A stretch of DNA of 64,000 nt from Dongia_B sp035539215 (GTDB taxonomy: Bacteria; Pseudomonadota; Alphaproteobacteria; Dongiales; Dongiaceae): assembly GCA_035539215.1 (NCBI GenBank), contig DATLIX010000133.1, forward strand, positions 38,591-102,590, read 5' to 3'. Made by a program: the position numbers and the translations under genes. How positions within the stretch are numbered: position 1 is the first letter of the stretch; each line of letters opens with the position of its first letter. The notes under the pieces are model-generated. The model searched no databases. It was not told where the DNA came from and saw only the letters and a list, made by a program, of their open reading frames with translations. Below, one piece after another: positions 9,016-17,559 of the stretch.

Positions 9016-10530
9016 CTAGAGATCATGGCCGGAATATGAGCAGTTGAATGACTTATTGCAGAGCGGAAAATCCGCAATGATATTGCCTTCAATGGCCGCC
9101 TCAAGAAGTGGCCACTGGAACCAGGAGGGATCGCGCAGGTGGCACCGCTCCACCCGGCCGTCGGCGGCCAGCCGCAGCCAGACCATGATGTCGCCTCGGA
9201 AACCTTCGATGATCGCCATCCCTTCACAGACAGAGCCACCACCGGCGGCAAGATCTCGACTGATCGCACCTTGCGGCATCTGCCCCAGGATCTGCTCGAT
9301 AAATGACAGGCTCTGGAGCACTTCCCAGATCCGAATCCAGACGCGGGCGTTCACATCTCCATCGGCATGGGTGCGAAGCTGAGACTGCAGCCTGTCATAG
9401 GGTGCGTAGGCAAGTTGATGCCGCGCATCGAACGCCCTGCCCGAGGCGCGGCCGATATAACCGCCGCAGCCATATTGACGAACCAGATCGAAAGAAAGCT
9501 TCCCGGTGCCGACGGTTCGGTCCTGTAACGACGCCGTCCCGTCATACAGCTCGACCAGCTTTGGAAACTTGTTACGGATCTCGGCAACAAGCTTATGCAG
9601 TTCCGTGACGCCCCCGGAGCGAAGATCGGTCGTCACGCCACCCGGCGCGACACAATCCCGCATCAGGCGGTGACCAAAGCAGCGATCGGCGGCGCGAAGT
9701 ACGCGCTCCCGCAATACGCCGCAATGTGCGAGCATCAGCGCAAAGGCCGCGTCATTGCAGATGGCCCCGATATCGCCCAGATGATTGGCAAGGCGTTCCA
9801 GCTCCGCCATCAGTGCCCGAAGCCACGTCGCGCGAATTGGAATCTCGATCCCGAGTGCTGCCTCGACGGCACGCGAAAAACAAAGGGCGTAGGCGACCGT
9901 GCTATCGCCTGAGGTTCGGCCAGCGAGCTGCACGGCGCGTCCGAGATCCGCGCCCGCCATCAGCGACTCGATCCCCTTATGGACGTAACCGAGACGCTCT
10001 TCCAGCCGTACAACAGCTTCGCCGTTGGCGGTGAACCGAAAATGACCCGGCTCGATGATGCCGGCATGGACCGGGCCCACGGCTACCTGATGCAACCCGT
10101 CGCCCTCGACGGGAAGGAACACATAGGCGCCAGATGTCTCAGCGCCGACCGGACGGGTATCGCCGAACCGGGCGACCCACCGTCCATGAGACAGCCAGGG
10201 CCGTTCGTCGGGCGCACCTTCAGGAATCAGTCCGAACAGATCGCGGATGGCGCGCTCCAAACGTGCGGCTGGTGGATGGTTCGCTGCGACGGAAGGAAAC
10301 CGTCCAGCGGGGCATTCCAGGCTGACAACCGCAACCTGGTTACGGATTTCATCCAGCAGCGCCATATGAACGATCGCAAGCTCGCCCCAAAGACCGAGGA
10401 GCGTCCATTTACCGTCGGCGAGCTGGCGCGTGACGAATTGCCAGACATCGATACTGACGATGCTGCGCCGCCACGGCCGATGCTCGCCGACGACGCGACC
10501 TGCCAGGAGGATATCATCGAGAGTTGGCAT
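9016..10530 (-). CDS. hyfG: HyfG/NuoCD-like large subunit lacking Ni-Fe ligands
   Basis: A 504-residue fusion of an N-terminal NuoC-like 30-kDa domain (about 1-165) and a NuoD/hydrogenase large-subunit domain (about 170-504, starting EERLGYVHKGIE). The start at 10530 is set by a perfect AGGAGG six bases upstream; the frame extends to a GTG at 10548. In group 4 hydrogenases the Ni-Fe site needs RxCGxC and DPCxxC. Here the aligned residues read RTSGDS (205-210) and DPSWFQ (467-472), so all four Cys are replaced. This is the hallmark of the hydrogenase-related (Ehr) complexes. Hydrogen turnover is not expected; the substrate is unknown. Confidence 0.88.
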   Translation of the reverse strand: MPTLDDILLAGRVVGEHRPWRRSIVSIDVWQFVTRQLADGKWTLLGLWGELAIVHMALLDEIRNQVAVVSLECPAGRFPSVAANHPPAARLERAIRDLFGLIPEGAPDERPWLSHGRWVARFGDTRPVGAETSGAYVFLPVEGDGLHQVAVGPVHAGIIEPGHFRFTANGEAVVRLEERLGYVHKGIESLMAGADLGRAVQLAGRTSGDSTVAYALCFSRAVEAALGIEIPIRATWLRALMAELERLANHLGDIGAICNDAAFALMLAHCGVLRERVLRAADRCFGHRLMRDCVAPGGVTTDLRSGGVTELHKLVAEIRNKFPKLVELYDGTASLQDRTVGTGKLSFDLVRQYGCGGYIGRASGRAFDARHQLAYAPYDRLQSQLRTHADGDVNARVWIRIWEVLQSLSFIEQILGQMPQGAISRDLAAGGGSVCEGMAIIEGFRGDIMVWLRLAADGRVERCHLRDPSWFQWPLLEAAIEGNIIADFPLCNKSFNCSYSGHDL

Positions 10531-10544
10531 AGACGCCCTCCTCA

Positions 10545-11993
10545 TCACCCGAGCAGCTGGGCAACGTGTTGGAACCAGATAACCAGCGGCCCAGGCAGAT
10601 AGACGCCCGCCGCAAATACGATGGCGAGATGCGCAAACATCGGCAGATAGGAGGCTTTTACCGGCGCGAGACTGCCGCGCGGTTCGCCAAACGCCAGGCC
10701 GCCCAACCTCAGCAGGAGAGCGCCGAAGGCAACCAGCAAGCCCGTCACCAACGGAAGTGCAAGCAGCGGATGGCGCGCGAAAGCCGAGCTTACCACCAGG
10801 AACTCACTCATAAAGATCCCCAAAGGCGGCATCCCGGCGATCGCGATGACGCCGACGACCAACCCCCAGCCCAGCACCGGATGGCTTTCGGTCAGCCCCC
10901 GAATATCGGCGATCTTCTGCGTTCCCTTGACCTGGGCGACATGGCCAACGGCAAAGAAAATGGCCGACTTGGTCAAGCTGTGCATCGTCATATGCAGCAG
11001 GCCGGCAAAGTTGGCGAGCGGGCCACCCATGCCGAAGGCAAAGGCGATTATGCCCATATGCTCAATCGAGGAATAGGCGAACAGCCGCTTGATATCCCGC
11101 CGCCGATACAGCATGAAGGCGGCGAAGATGAGCGATATCAGACCCATGGTGATCATCAACGGCCCCGGCGCTATCGCCTGCGGACTGGCATTCAGCAGGA
11201 TCTTGAATCGCAGCACCGCATAAAGTGCCACGTTCAGCAGCAGACCGGAAAGGACCGCTGAGATAGGTGTCGGCCCTTCCGCATGCGCATCCGGCAGCCA
11301 GGCATGCAACGGCGCCAATCCGACCTTGGTGCCGTAACCAAGAAGCAGGAAAATGAAGGCAACATTCAGCAGCGCCGGATCGAAGGCTCCGGCATGCTGG
11401 ATGACCGTGGTCCAGACCATGGCGTCAAGCCCCTCGCCGATGACGGGACGCGCCGCCATATAGACCAGGATCGTTCCGAACAAGGCCAGGGCGATACCGA
11501 CACTGCCGAGAATGAAATACTTCCAGGCAGCCTCCAGCGCTTCGTGGGTACGATAGATGCCGACCATCAGGACGGTGCTCAGGGTCGCCAGCTCGACCGC
11601 CACCCACATGAGGCCGAGGTTATTGGACACGAGGGCCAGGTTCATGCCGAACATCATGACCTGATACATGGCATGATAAAAACGCAGATAAGCCGGGGTC
11701 AGCTTGCCCGTTTCCAACTCATGGCTGATATAGCTTGCGCTGAAGACGCTCGTGGTGAATCCGACAAAAGTATTGAGAACGACAAAGACGACGTTGAGGT
11801 CGTCGATGAACAGGAATTGGCCTGGCGCCGGGCGGTCGGCAAAGAGCAGGCCGGCTGACATCATCGTAAACAAGCTTGCCAACACGTTCAGCCGGGACGA
11901 GACGCGATAATTGGATATCAATGCCAGGATTGCTGCCGAGACGATCGGTATAACCAACACGGCGGACATGGCATCGGGCAGATAGGCAATCAT
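10545..11993 (-). CDS. hyfF: HyfF-like proton-translocating antiporter subunit
   Basis: A 482-residue membrane protein of the NuoL/M/N and Mrp antiporter family, with about 14 membrane helices. The conserved Glu is in MWVAVELATLSTVLM and the Lys in GYGTKVGLAPLHAWLPDAH; both are needed for proton pumping in the family. AGGGGAG precedes the ATG, which overlaps the hyfE stop by four bases (ATGA). Its own stop lies 14 bases before the hyfG start. It should form one of two proton channels of the complex in the inner membrane. Confidence 0.88.
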   Translation of the reverse strand: MIAYLPDAMSAVLVIPIVSAAILALISNYRVSSRLNVLASLFTMMSAGLLFADRPAPGQFLFIDDLNVVFVVLNTFVGFTTSVFSASYISHELETGKLTPAYLRFYHAMYQVMMFGMNLALVSNNLGLMWVAVELATLSTVLMVGIYRTHEALEAAWKYFILGSVGIALALFGTILVYMAARPVIGEGLDAMVWTTVIQHAGAFDPALLNVAFIFLLLGYGTKVGLAPLHAWLPDAHAEGPTPISAVLSGLLLNVALYAVLRFKILLNASPQAIAPGPLMITMGLISLIFAAFMLYRRRDIKRLFAYSSIEHMGIIAFAFGMGGPLANFAGLLHMTMHSLTKSAIFFAVGHVAQVKGTQKIADIRGLTESHPVLGWGLVVGVIAIAGMPPLGIFMSEFLVVSSAFARHPLLALPLVTGLLVAFGALLLRLGGLAFGEPRGSLAPVKASYLPMFAHLAIVFAAGVYLPGPLVIWFQHVAQLLG

Positions 11994-12652
11994 CGACGCT
12001 CTCCCCTGAACTGGTCGAGCGCACCGATATCGACCGTGTCGAAGCGTTCTCTGATCCGGAAGAGAAAAATGCCGATGACGATGAAGGCGATCAGCACGGA
12101 AAAAGCTACACTTATTTCAACGACGAGCGGCATGCCTTTGGCACCCGTTGCTGCTAGGACGAGGCCGTTCTCAAGCGACATGAAGCCGACGACCTGGCCG
12201 ACGGCATTGCGCCGCGTCACCATGACCAGCAGGCCGATGAGGATCACTGAGAGTGCGAAGGCGAGGTCCTCGCGCGCCAATGCATCGGCCCCTGGCGTGA
12301 CCCGCAGCATCACCACCATGGAGAGACCGACAAGCGCCATGCCCGCAAGCATGGTCAGCCCGACCCCGACAACCGTCTCGATCTCACGATGGATGCCAAG
12401 GCGCACGATCATGCGGTGGAGCGCCACCGGAATGATGATGCCTTTAAAGATGAGCGCGATTGCGGCCGTGATGTAAAGGTGCGCGGCGTCCTGAACATAA
12501 GCCTGCCAGGCGACCGAGAGAGCGAGCATCAGGGAATGGAATGTGAAGACACGCAGAAGCGCATATAGCCGGTCCTGGTAGAGCATCAGGAAGCTCAGAA
12601 GAACCAGCCCTCCGGCCAGCAGATGCGCGACGTCGAATTGGAGACTGTGCAT
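11990..12652 (-). CDS. hyfE: HyfE-like membrane subunit
   Basis: A 220-residue polytopic protein with about six to seven helices, matching HyfE, which is an N-terminal NuoK-like subunit (FMSLENGLVLAATGAKGMP carries the conserved Glu). Start and stop both overlap the neighbouring genes (TGATG with hyfC, ATGA with hyfF), showing tight translational coupling. It belongs to the membrane arm. No hyfD-like gene is present in the window; the operon goes directly from hyfC to hyfE. Confidence 0.85.
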   Translation of the reverse strand: MHSLQFDVAHLLAGGLVLLSFLMLYQDRLYALLRVFTFHSLMLALSVAWQAYVQDAAHLYITAAIALIFKGIIIPVALHRMIVRLGIHREIETVVGVGLTMLAGMALVGLSMVVMLRVTPGADALAREDLAFALSVILIGLLVMVTRRNAVGQVVGFMSLENGLVLAATGAKGMPLVVEISVAFSVLIAFIVIGIFLFRIRERFDTVDIGALDQFRGERR

Positions 12653-13602
12653 CAGAGGCTCCTCGAGACGAACAGAAGTAGTGTTCCGAGCAGCCCCAGC
12701 ATAAGTGCCGCACCCAGGAAATTAGGAACACGGAAAACGCGCATCTTCGCGATGGAGGTCTCGAACAGGGCGAGGAAAAAGCCTGCGATCCCGAGCTTCA
12801 GCACGAAGGCTATGGCTCCGACCGCGTAGGAGATGACGCTCGCTTCGCCGCGTCCGATTCCCCAGGGCACGAATAGACAGATGATGAGGGCGATATAAAG
12901 CTGCAGCTTCAGGGCGGCCGCCAGCTCGATCATCGCCAGATGCCGCCCGGAATATTCCAGCACCATCGCCTCATGCACCATGGTCAGTTCGAGATGGGTT
13001 GACGGGTTGTCGACAGGAACGCGCCCATTCTCGGCAATCGCCACCATCACAAGTGCGATCAGGGCGAGTCCAAGGGAGACACGCAAGCCGACGGCCGGCG
13101 ACAACATATAATCGGCCATGTTCGACAATTGCGTCGAATGGGCAATGAGCGCCAGCGAAAAGACGATCATGATCATTGCCGGCTCGGCAAGGGAGGCGAT
13201 CAGCATCTCCCGGCTTGAACCGATTCCGCCGAAGCTCGTTCCGACATCGAGGCCGGCGAGCGCCAGGAAGAAACGCGCACTGCCGAGCAAAGCGATGATC
13301 GCAATGAGATCGGCCGACCAGCTGAAGAGGAGACCGGTGGCGAAGGTCGGTACCAGGGCGGCCGCCACCCAAGTTGCCGCGAAGATGAGATAGGGCGCCA
13401 GGCGAAAGAGCCAGGAAGCATTGTCCGCGAGGACGACCTCTTTCCGCAGCAGGCGGAACAGATCGCGGTACGGCTGAACGACGGAGGGCCCCTGCCGACT
13501 GAGAAGATGCGCCCTGAACTTTCGCGAGAGGCCCGTCAGAAGCGGCGCCAGCACCAGCACGAAAGCCATCTGGGTGCCTTGAATAATCAGATCCGTCATC
13601 AT
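12652..13602 (-). CDS. hyfC: HyfC/NuoH-like membrane anchor subunit
   Basis: A 316-residue, about eight-helix protein of the NuoH/HycD/HyfC family that joins the Fe-S arm to the membrane arm. The motif VHEAMVLEYSGR and the cytosolic loop FRAHLLSRQGPSVVQPYRDL fit the family. The open frame extends to 13926, but that part is the shadow of hyfB. The ATG at 13602 overlaps the hyfB stop as ATGA and gives the usual family length of about 315. Confidence 0.87.
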   Translation of the reverse strand: MMTDLIIQGTQMAFVLVLAPLLTGLSRKFRAHLLSRQGPSVVQPYRDLFRLLRKEVVLADNASWLFRLAPYLIFAATWVAAALVPTFATGLLFSWSADLIAIIALLGSARFFLALAGLDVGTSFGGIGSSREMLIASLAEPAMIMIVFSLALIAHSTQLSNMADYMLSPAVGLRVSLGLALIALVMVAIAENGRVPVDNPSTHLELTMVHEAMVLEYSGRHLAMIELAAALKLQLYIALIICLFVPWGIGRGEASVISYAVGAIAFVLKLGIAGFFLALFETSIAKMRVFRVPNFLGAALMLGLLGTLLLFVSRSL

Positions 13603-15602
13603 GACCAGATCGCCAATATCAGCAGGAGCGACACAAGCGCCAGAAAGACCAGGCCGAGATAGCGCCTGATCGTCAGGAACTGGAAATAATTGAGGCGGTC
13701 GGCCAGGAAATTCACGGCACGCGCAAGCGGGACATAGATGCCATCCCAGACCAGATCCCGAAGCGTCACGCTGAATCGGGCCGGCCCCTGATCGCCCGGT
13801 GGCGGCATATATATGGTCTCGCGCGCGCGAAACACCGTCGTGCCGAAAACCCGGCGGATGGGCTGGGCGAAGCTGCTGGCGGAGTATTGCGTCGCAGGGC
13901 CGGCGTCGGCAAAGCCGCAGCCCCATGCCGGCGAGCGGCGGACGGCGCGCGACGCCAGCCGGTGAATTGCCAGAACGGCCAGCGATGTCGATACCGCGAT
14001 AAACAGGAACACCAGAAGCCCGTTATAGGAACTGCGGCTTTCAGCGATGGGGACGATGGAGAGCCAGGCGACGGACAATTGATGCGGCATCTGGCCGCCG
14101 ACGAGCGATTGGACAACGGGTCCGAGACGATCGATGAAAAAGCCCGGCAGAACGCCGGTAACCAGACAAAGAACCGCCAGGGCCGCCATGCCGGCTATGG
14201 AGAAACGGTCGACTTCCTGTGCCTCTGCCGCCGCGCTGGACCTGGGGCGTCCGAGAAAGACGATGCCGAAAGCGCGCACGAAGCAACTGCCCGCAAGGGC
14301 CGCCGCCAGGGCCAGCAACGCGCCGACCGCCGGGATGATGAGTTTCAGGCCCCATTGGGGAATCTGGGGGCTCAGCAGAACGGCCTGGAAGGTGAGCCAT
14401 TCGGAGACAAAGCCGTTGAGCGGCGGCAATGCCGAGATGGCCGCCGCCCCTACCAGGAAGGTAAAGCTGGTTGCCGGCATCCGATGGATCAAGCCGCCCA
14501 GCTGTTCGATATCGCGCAGGCCGGTCGATGTCAGGACGGCGCCGGCGCCGAAGAACAGCAGGTTCTTGAACAGCATATGGTTCAGGACATGCAGTAGGGC
14601 GGCTGTCAGGGCGAGAGCGGCCGCCCAGTTCATATCGTTCGCGCGAAAGGCCAGGGCGAGCCCAAGGCCGATGAAGATAATGCCGACATTCTCCACCGTG
14701 CTGTAGGCCAGCAGCCGCTTGAGATCCTGCTGCATCAGCGCATAGAGGACGCCCAGTACCGCGGTGATGCCGCCAAGGGCGAGCACGATGATGCTCCACC
14801 ACCATTCAGGCGTTCCCAGGAGATCGAAGACGATGCGCAGGAAGCCGTAGATGGCCACCTTCGTCATGACCCCGCTCATCAACCCCGAAACGTGGCTCGG
14901 CGCAGCGGGATGAGCAAGCGGCAGCCAGACGTGCAGCGGTACGAGACCCGCCTTGGAGCCGGTACCGATGAGCGTGAGGATGAGGATCGCCGCGGCCAGG
15001 TAGGGGGTCGGATGGCTGGCGCGTATCGCCGAGAAAGCATATCCGCCGTCGGTCCCGGCAAGCAGGCCAAAGGCCAATAACAGGCATAACGTACCGAAGC
15101 TCGCCATCACGAGATAGATATACCCGGCGCGTATATTGGCCTGCTCATGCTGATGGGAAACGACGAGCGCCCAGGAGGCCAGGGACATGAACTCCCAGGC
15201 CAGCAGAAACGTAAATGCGTCATCCGCCATGACGACGAGATTCATGCCGGCAAGGAAGGCCGCATAGAAAGGCAGGACGCGATGCGGCGCTGCCTCGTGC
15301 TGGCCGTAACCGAGGGCATAGAGACTGGCCACGATGCCGCCAAGATTGATGACGATCAGGAAGAATGCCGAAAGAGCATCAATACGGAGGTGGGCACCGA
15401 TCCAAGGAAGCCCCAAGGGAAGCGTGATTTCCCAGGGATTGGCAGCCAGCTGGACACAGGCCGTCGCTACGGCAATGCTTGAGATGACCAGCGCGGCGCC
15501 GTAGACGAAGCGTGACGCCGCCACGGATCTTGCCAAGACCACGGCAAGAACGGCGATAATCAGAAACGCGGCCACACAATCCAAAGCAATGACGGGCGGC
15601 AT
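13599..15602 (-). CDS. hyfB: HyfB-like proton-translocating antiporter subunit
   Basis: A 667-residue antiporter-like subunit, close to the roughly 670 residues usual for HyfB. Key residues are the Glu in LLAWEFMSLASWALV and the Lys in GTGSKAGLVPLHVWLPLAHP. The C-terminus adds extra membrane segments beyond the 14-helix core, as in HyfB and HycC. The ATG at 15602 has AAGGCGAGG before it; the longer open frame upstream overlaps the XRE gene and is a shadow. It is the first structural gene of the operon, 11 bases after the XRE regulator. Confidence 0.87.
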   Translation of the reverse strand: MPPVIALDCVAAFLIIAVLAVVLARSVAASRFVYGAALVISSIAVATACVQLAANPWEITLPLGLPWIGAHLRIDALSAFFLIVINLGGIVASLYALGYGQHEAAPHRVLPFYAAFLAGMNLVVMADDAFTFLLAWEFMSLASWALVVSHQHEQANIRAGYIYLVMASFGTLCLLLAFGLLAGTDGGYAFSAIRASHPTPYLAAAILILTLIGTGSKAGLVPLHVWLPLAHPAAPSHVSGLMSGVMTKVAIYGFLRIVFDLLGTPEWWWSIIVLALGGITAVLGVLYALMQQDLKRLLAYSTVENVGIIFIGLGLALAFRANDMNWAAALALTAALLHVLNHMLFKNLLFFGAGAVLTSTGLRDIEQLGGLIHRMPATSFTFLVGAAAISALPPLNGFVSEWLTFQAVLLSPQIPQWGLKLIIPAVGALLALAAALAGSCFVRAFGIVFLGRPRSSAAAEAQEVDRFSIAGMAALAVLCLVTGVLPGFFIDRLGPVVQSLVGGQMPHQLSVAWLSIVPIAESRSSYNGLLVFLFIAVSTSLAVLAIHRLASRAVRRSPAWGCGFADAGPATQYSASSFAQPIRRVFGTTVFRARETIYMPPPGDQGPARFSVTLRDLVWDGIYVPLARAVNFLADRLNYFQFLTIRRYLGLVFLALVSLLLILAIWS

Positions 15603-15613
15603 GATACCTCGCC

Positions 15614-15922
15614 TTACGCGACCCTCGCCGGGGCAGATTTCGCATTCTTGCCGCGAAACGGCTTGCCGTTCGCCGCGCGTTCCTTCAGCCGCACGCCTCG
15701 CCCGCCCGCTTGGCTGGGCGCACCCTCGCCGATCAGCTCGATGCCCGATGCCTCGAGAGCACTCACCAGTTTCATGAGAGAATCGACCGTTCCCCGAACG
15801 ACACCTTCGCTGGCCTCCATCCGCTGAATGGTCGGCACCGAAAGATCCGCCAGTTCGGCCAGCTCCCGCTGATCCACCCCGAGAAGGGCGCGTGCCGCCC
15901 GCAATTGCGCCGCCGTTATCAT
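15614..15922 (-). CDS. Small XRE-family HTH regulator
   Basis: A 102-residue DNA-binding protein of the Cro/C1 type. The helix-turn-helix covers residues about 2-55 (MITAAQLRAARALLGVDQRE, then LAELADLSVPTIQRMEAS). The C-terminus is basic and ends in a Lys/Ala/Arg tail. The start at 15922 is chosen because this family usually begins MITAAQLRAAR; the frame continues 17 codons upstream. It is 11 bases ahead of hyfB on the same strand, so it probably heads the operon and controls it. The palindrome at 16003-16019 is a candidate binding site. Confidence 0.82.
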   Translation of the reverse strand: MITAAQLRAARALLGVDQRELAELADLSVPTIQRMEASEGVVRGTVDSLMKLVSALEASGIELIGEGAPSQAGGRGVRLKERAANGKPFRGKNAKSAPARVA

Positions 15923-16002
15923 GGTATTTCCATCGGTTAGAACATTCTGTATATCTATGGTAAAATTTAACACCGTGATATAACCTGTTCAAGCATCTTA
16001 GT

Positions 16003-16019
16003 TGATGTTTTAAACATCA
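16003..16019. promoter_or_regulatory. Perfect palindrome, candidate operator
   Basis: TGATGTTT-T-AAACATCA is a perfect 8+1+8 palindrome in the AT-rich divergent region between the XRE gene (start 15922) and the small gene at 16084. Position and symmetry suit an operator for the adjacent XRE protein; binding is inferred. Confidence 0.5.
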
Positions 16020-16083
16020 CTTGCAAGAAAATGGGACTTTTCATTTCCCCACGGGTCGTCATTTCTGTGCGGGCGGAGGGCAA

Positions 16084-16368
16084 ATGCAATCGCATGAACT
16101 CTATCGAAAATACCGGGAAAAGCTTGAAGAACTATCGCGGGCACAGGGCTCCCAGGCGCAGCGGGACGCCGACCTTCTCGCGCTGATGCGACAGTTTGAA
16201 ACCGAAGCATCCAAGCTCGACCTGCGGCGTGCGCGGCAATTATGCGAGGAACTCTGCGAGCAGCTTGAGCACGAGGCGTCCTTCTCCGTGAACCCGCAGC
16301 GCCGGGACATCATGCTGCGCGCCACCAAGACAATCGGATTGATGCCATTTGCGTCATCATCGAAGTGA
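16084..16368 (+). CDS. Small hypothetical protein, charged helical
   Basis: A 94-residue cytosolic protein, rich in Glu, Arg, Gln and Leu, probably all helical (HELYRKYREKLEELSRAQ). It has a CEELCEQ pair of cysteines in the middle. The ATG at 16084 has GGAGGG about 4 bases upstream; the frame starts earlier at 16021 without such support. I do not recognise the family. It is divergent from the XRE regulator and 53 bases before a spermidine-synthase-like gene, with which it may be co-transcribed. Confidence 0.65.
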   Translation: MQSHELYRKYREKLEELSRAQGSQAQRDADLLALMRQFETEASKLDLRRARQLCEELCEQLEHEASFSVNPQRRDIMLRATKTIGLMPFASSSK

Positions 16369-16421
16369 CGGTGTGTCACTGATTTGCCCAGCCGCGCATA
16401 TTTTTAACTGCGAAACACTCG

Positions 16422-17168
16422 ATGATCACGCTTGCCAGGCGACAGACGGAATTCGGGGACGCGAGGGTGGTGAAAAGCCGCAGCACCGGGGCCGTTTTCT
16501 ATTATCATGGGAACAGTTGCCAGAGCGAAGCCGACCACCACGGCATCAGCCTGGCACCTTATATTCATGCGATCTACGATCTGTTGGTTCAGCACCAGGC
16601 TCAACGCATCCTGATGATCGGATGTGGTGGCGGAACACTCGGCACCATGCTGGCGCGGTCCGGAAGATCGGTGGTCATCGTCGACGACGATCCGCATGCC
16701 ATTACCATTGCAAAACGCTACTTTGCCCTCCCCTTTGAAGTGACCTGCCATGTTGAAGACGGCCTGGCATTCCTGGAACAGAATAGAAAGCCGTTCGACG
16801 CCATCGTCGTAGATGCCTTCATCGAAGACCGGATTCCCGATCATTTATGCTCGGGGGCCTTTTTCCGGGCCGCAACGCGATCGCTTGCGGCTGGCGGCGC
16901 GATCCTTGTAAACACGCTCGCGGAGCATGATTTCGACTTTCGCGCCGACCAGATTGCGGTTCGCCTCAGTGGGATCGGCTTCAACACTCTGGTGCTCGAT
17001 ACGACCGGATTGCCGAAGCGGAACGCGATCGTTGTTGCGAGCAGCGCCCGGCATCTCGCCTTGCCGCTGGTCCACTTCACGCCCGCGGTGGAAGCGGCGG
17101 AAATGCAGCACGACCTAAAGCGCATGAAATTCCGGAAGCCGCGAACGAACCGGCCGACCGTCGACTAG
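16422..17168 (+). CDS. Spermidine-synthase-like methyltransferase-fold protein
   Basis: A 248-residue class I SAM-fold protein resembling the spermidine synthase family. The nucleotide-binding loop is MIGCGGGTLGTMLARSG, followed by VVIVDDDP and DAIVVDAFIEDRIPDHL, the position of the family's catalytic Asp. Many bacterial members are not polyamine synthases, and no SAM decarboxylase gene is nearby, so the substrate is unknown. The Shine-Dalgarno is weak. The TAG stop is the first three bases of the homologous part of the repeat element at 17165-17303. Confidence 0.7.
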   Translation: MITLARRQTEFGDARVVKSRSTGAVFYYHGNSCQSEADHHGISLAPYIHAIYDLLVQHQAQRILMIGCGGGTLGTMLARSGRSVVIVDDDPHAITIAKRYFALPFEVTCHVEDGLAFLEQNRKPFDAIVVDAFIEDRIPDHLCSGAFFRAATRSLAAGGAILVNTLAEHDFDFRADQIAVRLSGIGFNTLVLDTTGLPKRNAIVVASSARHLALPLVHFTPAVEAAEMQHDLKRMKFRKPRTNRPTVD

Positions 17169-17303
17169 AGTCGGACCGCTTTACAAGGAATCGCTTTACC
17201 ATTCCGTGTAAAGCGTGAATCCGCCTCTCTTCAATAAGATAGAGGGCGACGCACGCTTTAAGTGGAGGCCTATCCGCTGCCACTTAAAACGATCGCGCTC
17301 TAG
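17165..17303. repeat. CTAG-ended palindromic intergenic element, copy A
   Basis: A 139-base element that begins CTAGAGTCGGACCG and ends CGATCGCGCTCTAG, an imperfect terminal inverted repeat. It holds internal hairpins: CGCTTTACA / TGTAAAGCG and TTTAAGTGG / CCACTTAAA. Bases 17166-17240 align with 54992-55066 at identical internal spacing. The TAG at 17166-17168 is also the stop codon of the preceding gene. It looks like a rhizobial intergenic mosaic-type repeat. Confidence 0.65.
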
Positions 17304-17559
17304 CGCAATCTTTCTTCGTGGCAGCACTCGAAATCTGGACAAAATCGCAGCGTTGATTTCACGGCTTTTGTGGAAAAATAACTAAAAAAAGATTGTTCAG
17401 GCCCATTTTTTCCTCAAGCATTTTTTGGCCAGAGACCATCGCAGCTAATTAATTCAGTGTCGGAGGTATAATGCAGAGATTATCTGCGGTATCCTGAAAA
17501 ACGAACCTGACAAGATCTGCCAGCGATACGCTGAGCAGGACCACGCGGAAGAACCGCAA
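17304..17559 (+). other. AT-rich upstream region of the methyltransferase gene
   Basis: Rest of the 391-base gap after the repeat. It is AT-rich, with runs of A and T, and likely carries the promoter of the methyltransferase. A strong GGAGGT at 17462-17467 precedes an ATG at 17471, but that frame stops after eight codons. The methyltransferase frame itself stays open back to 17449 without an ATG. Confidence 0.4.

Noticed and set aside
9016..10530. HyfG as a functional Ni-Fe hydrogenase
   Set aside because: All four Ni-Fe cysteine positions are replaced, and no maturation genes are in the window.
13603..13926. N-terminal extension of hyfC
   Set aside because: The extra residues are Arg/Pro-rich shadow of hyfB. 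The ATGA overlap and family length support the start at 13602.
16003..16019. FNR/FixK box at the hyf-like operon
   Set aside because: TTGAT and ATCA halves are present, but the spacer is nine bases instead of four, so it does not fit the FNR consensus.
17165..17303. Insertion sequence
   Set aside because: Only 139 bases with palindromes and no transposase; better read as an intergenic repeat element.
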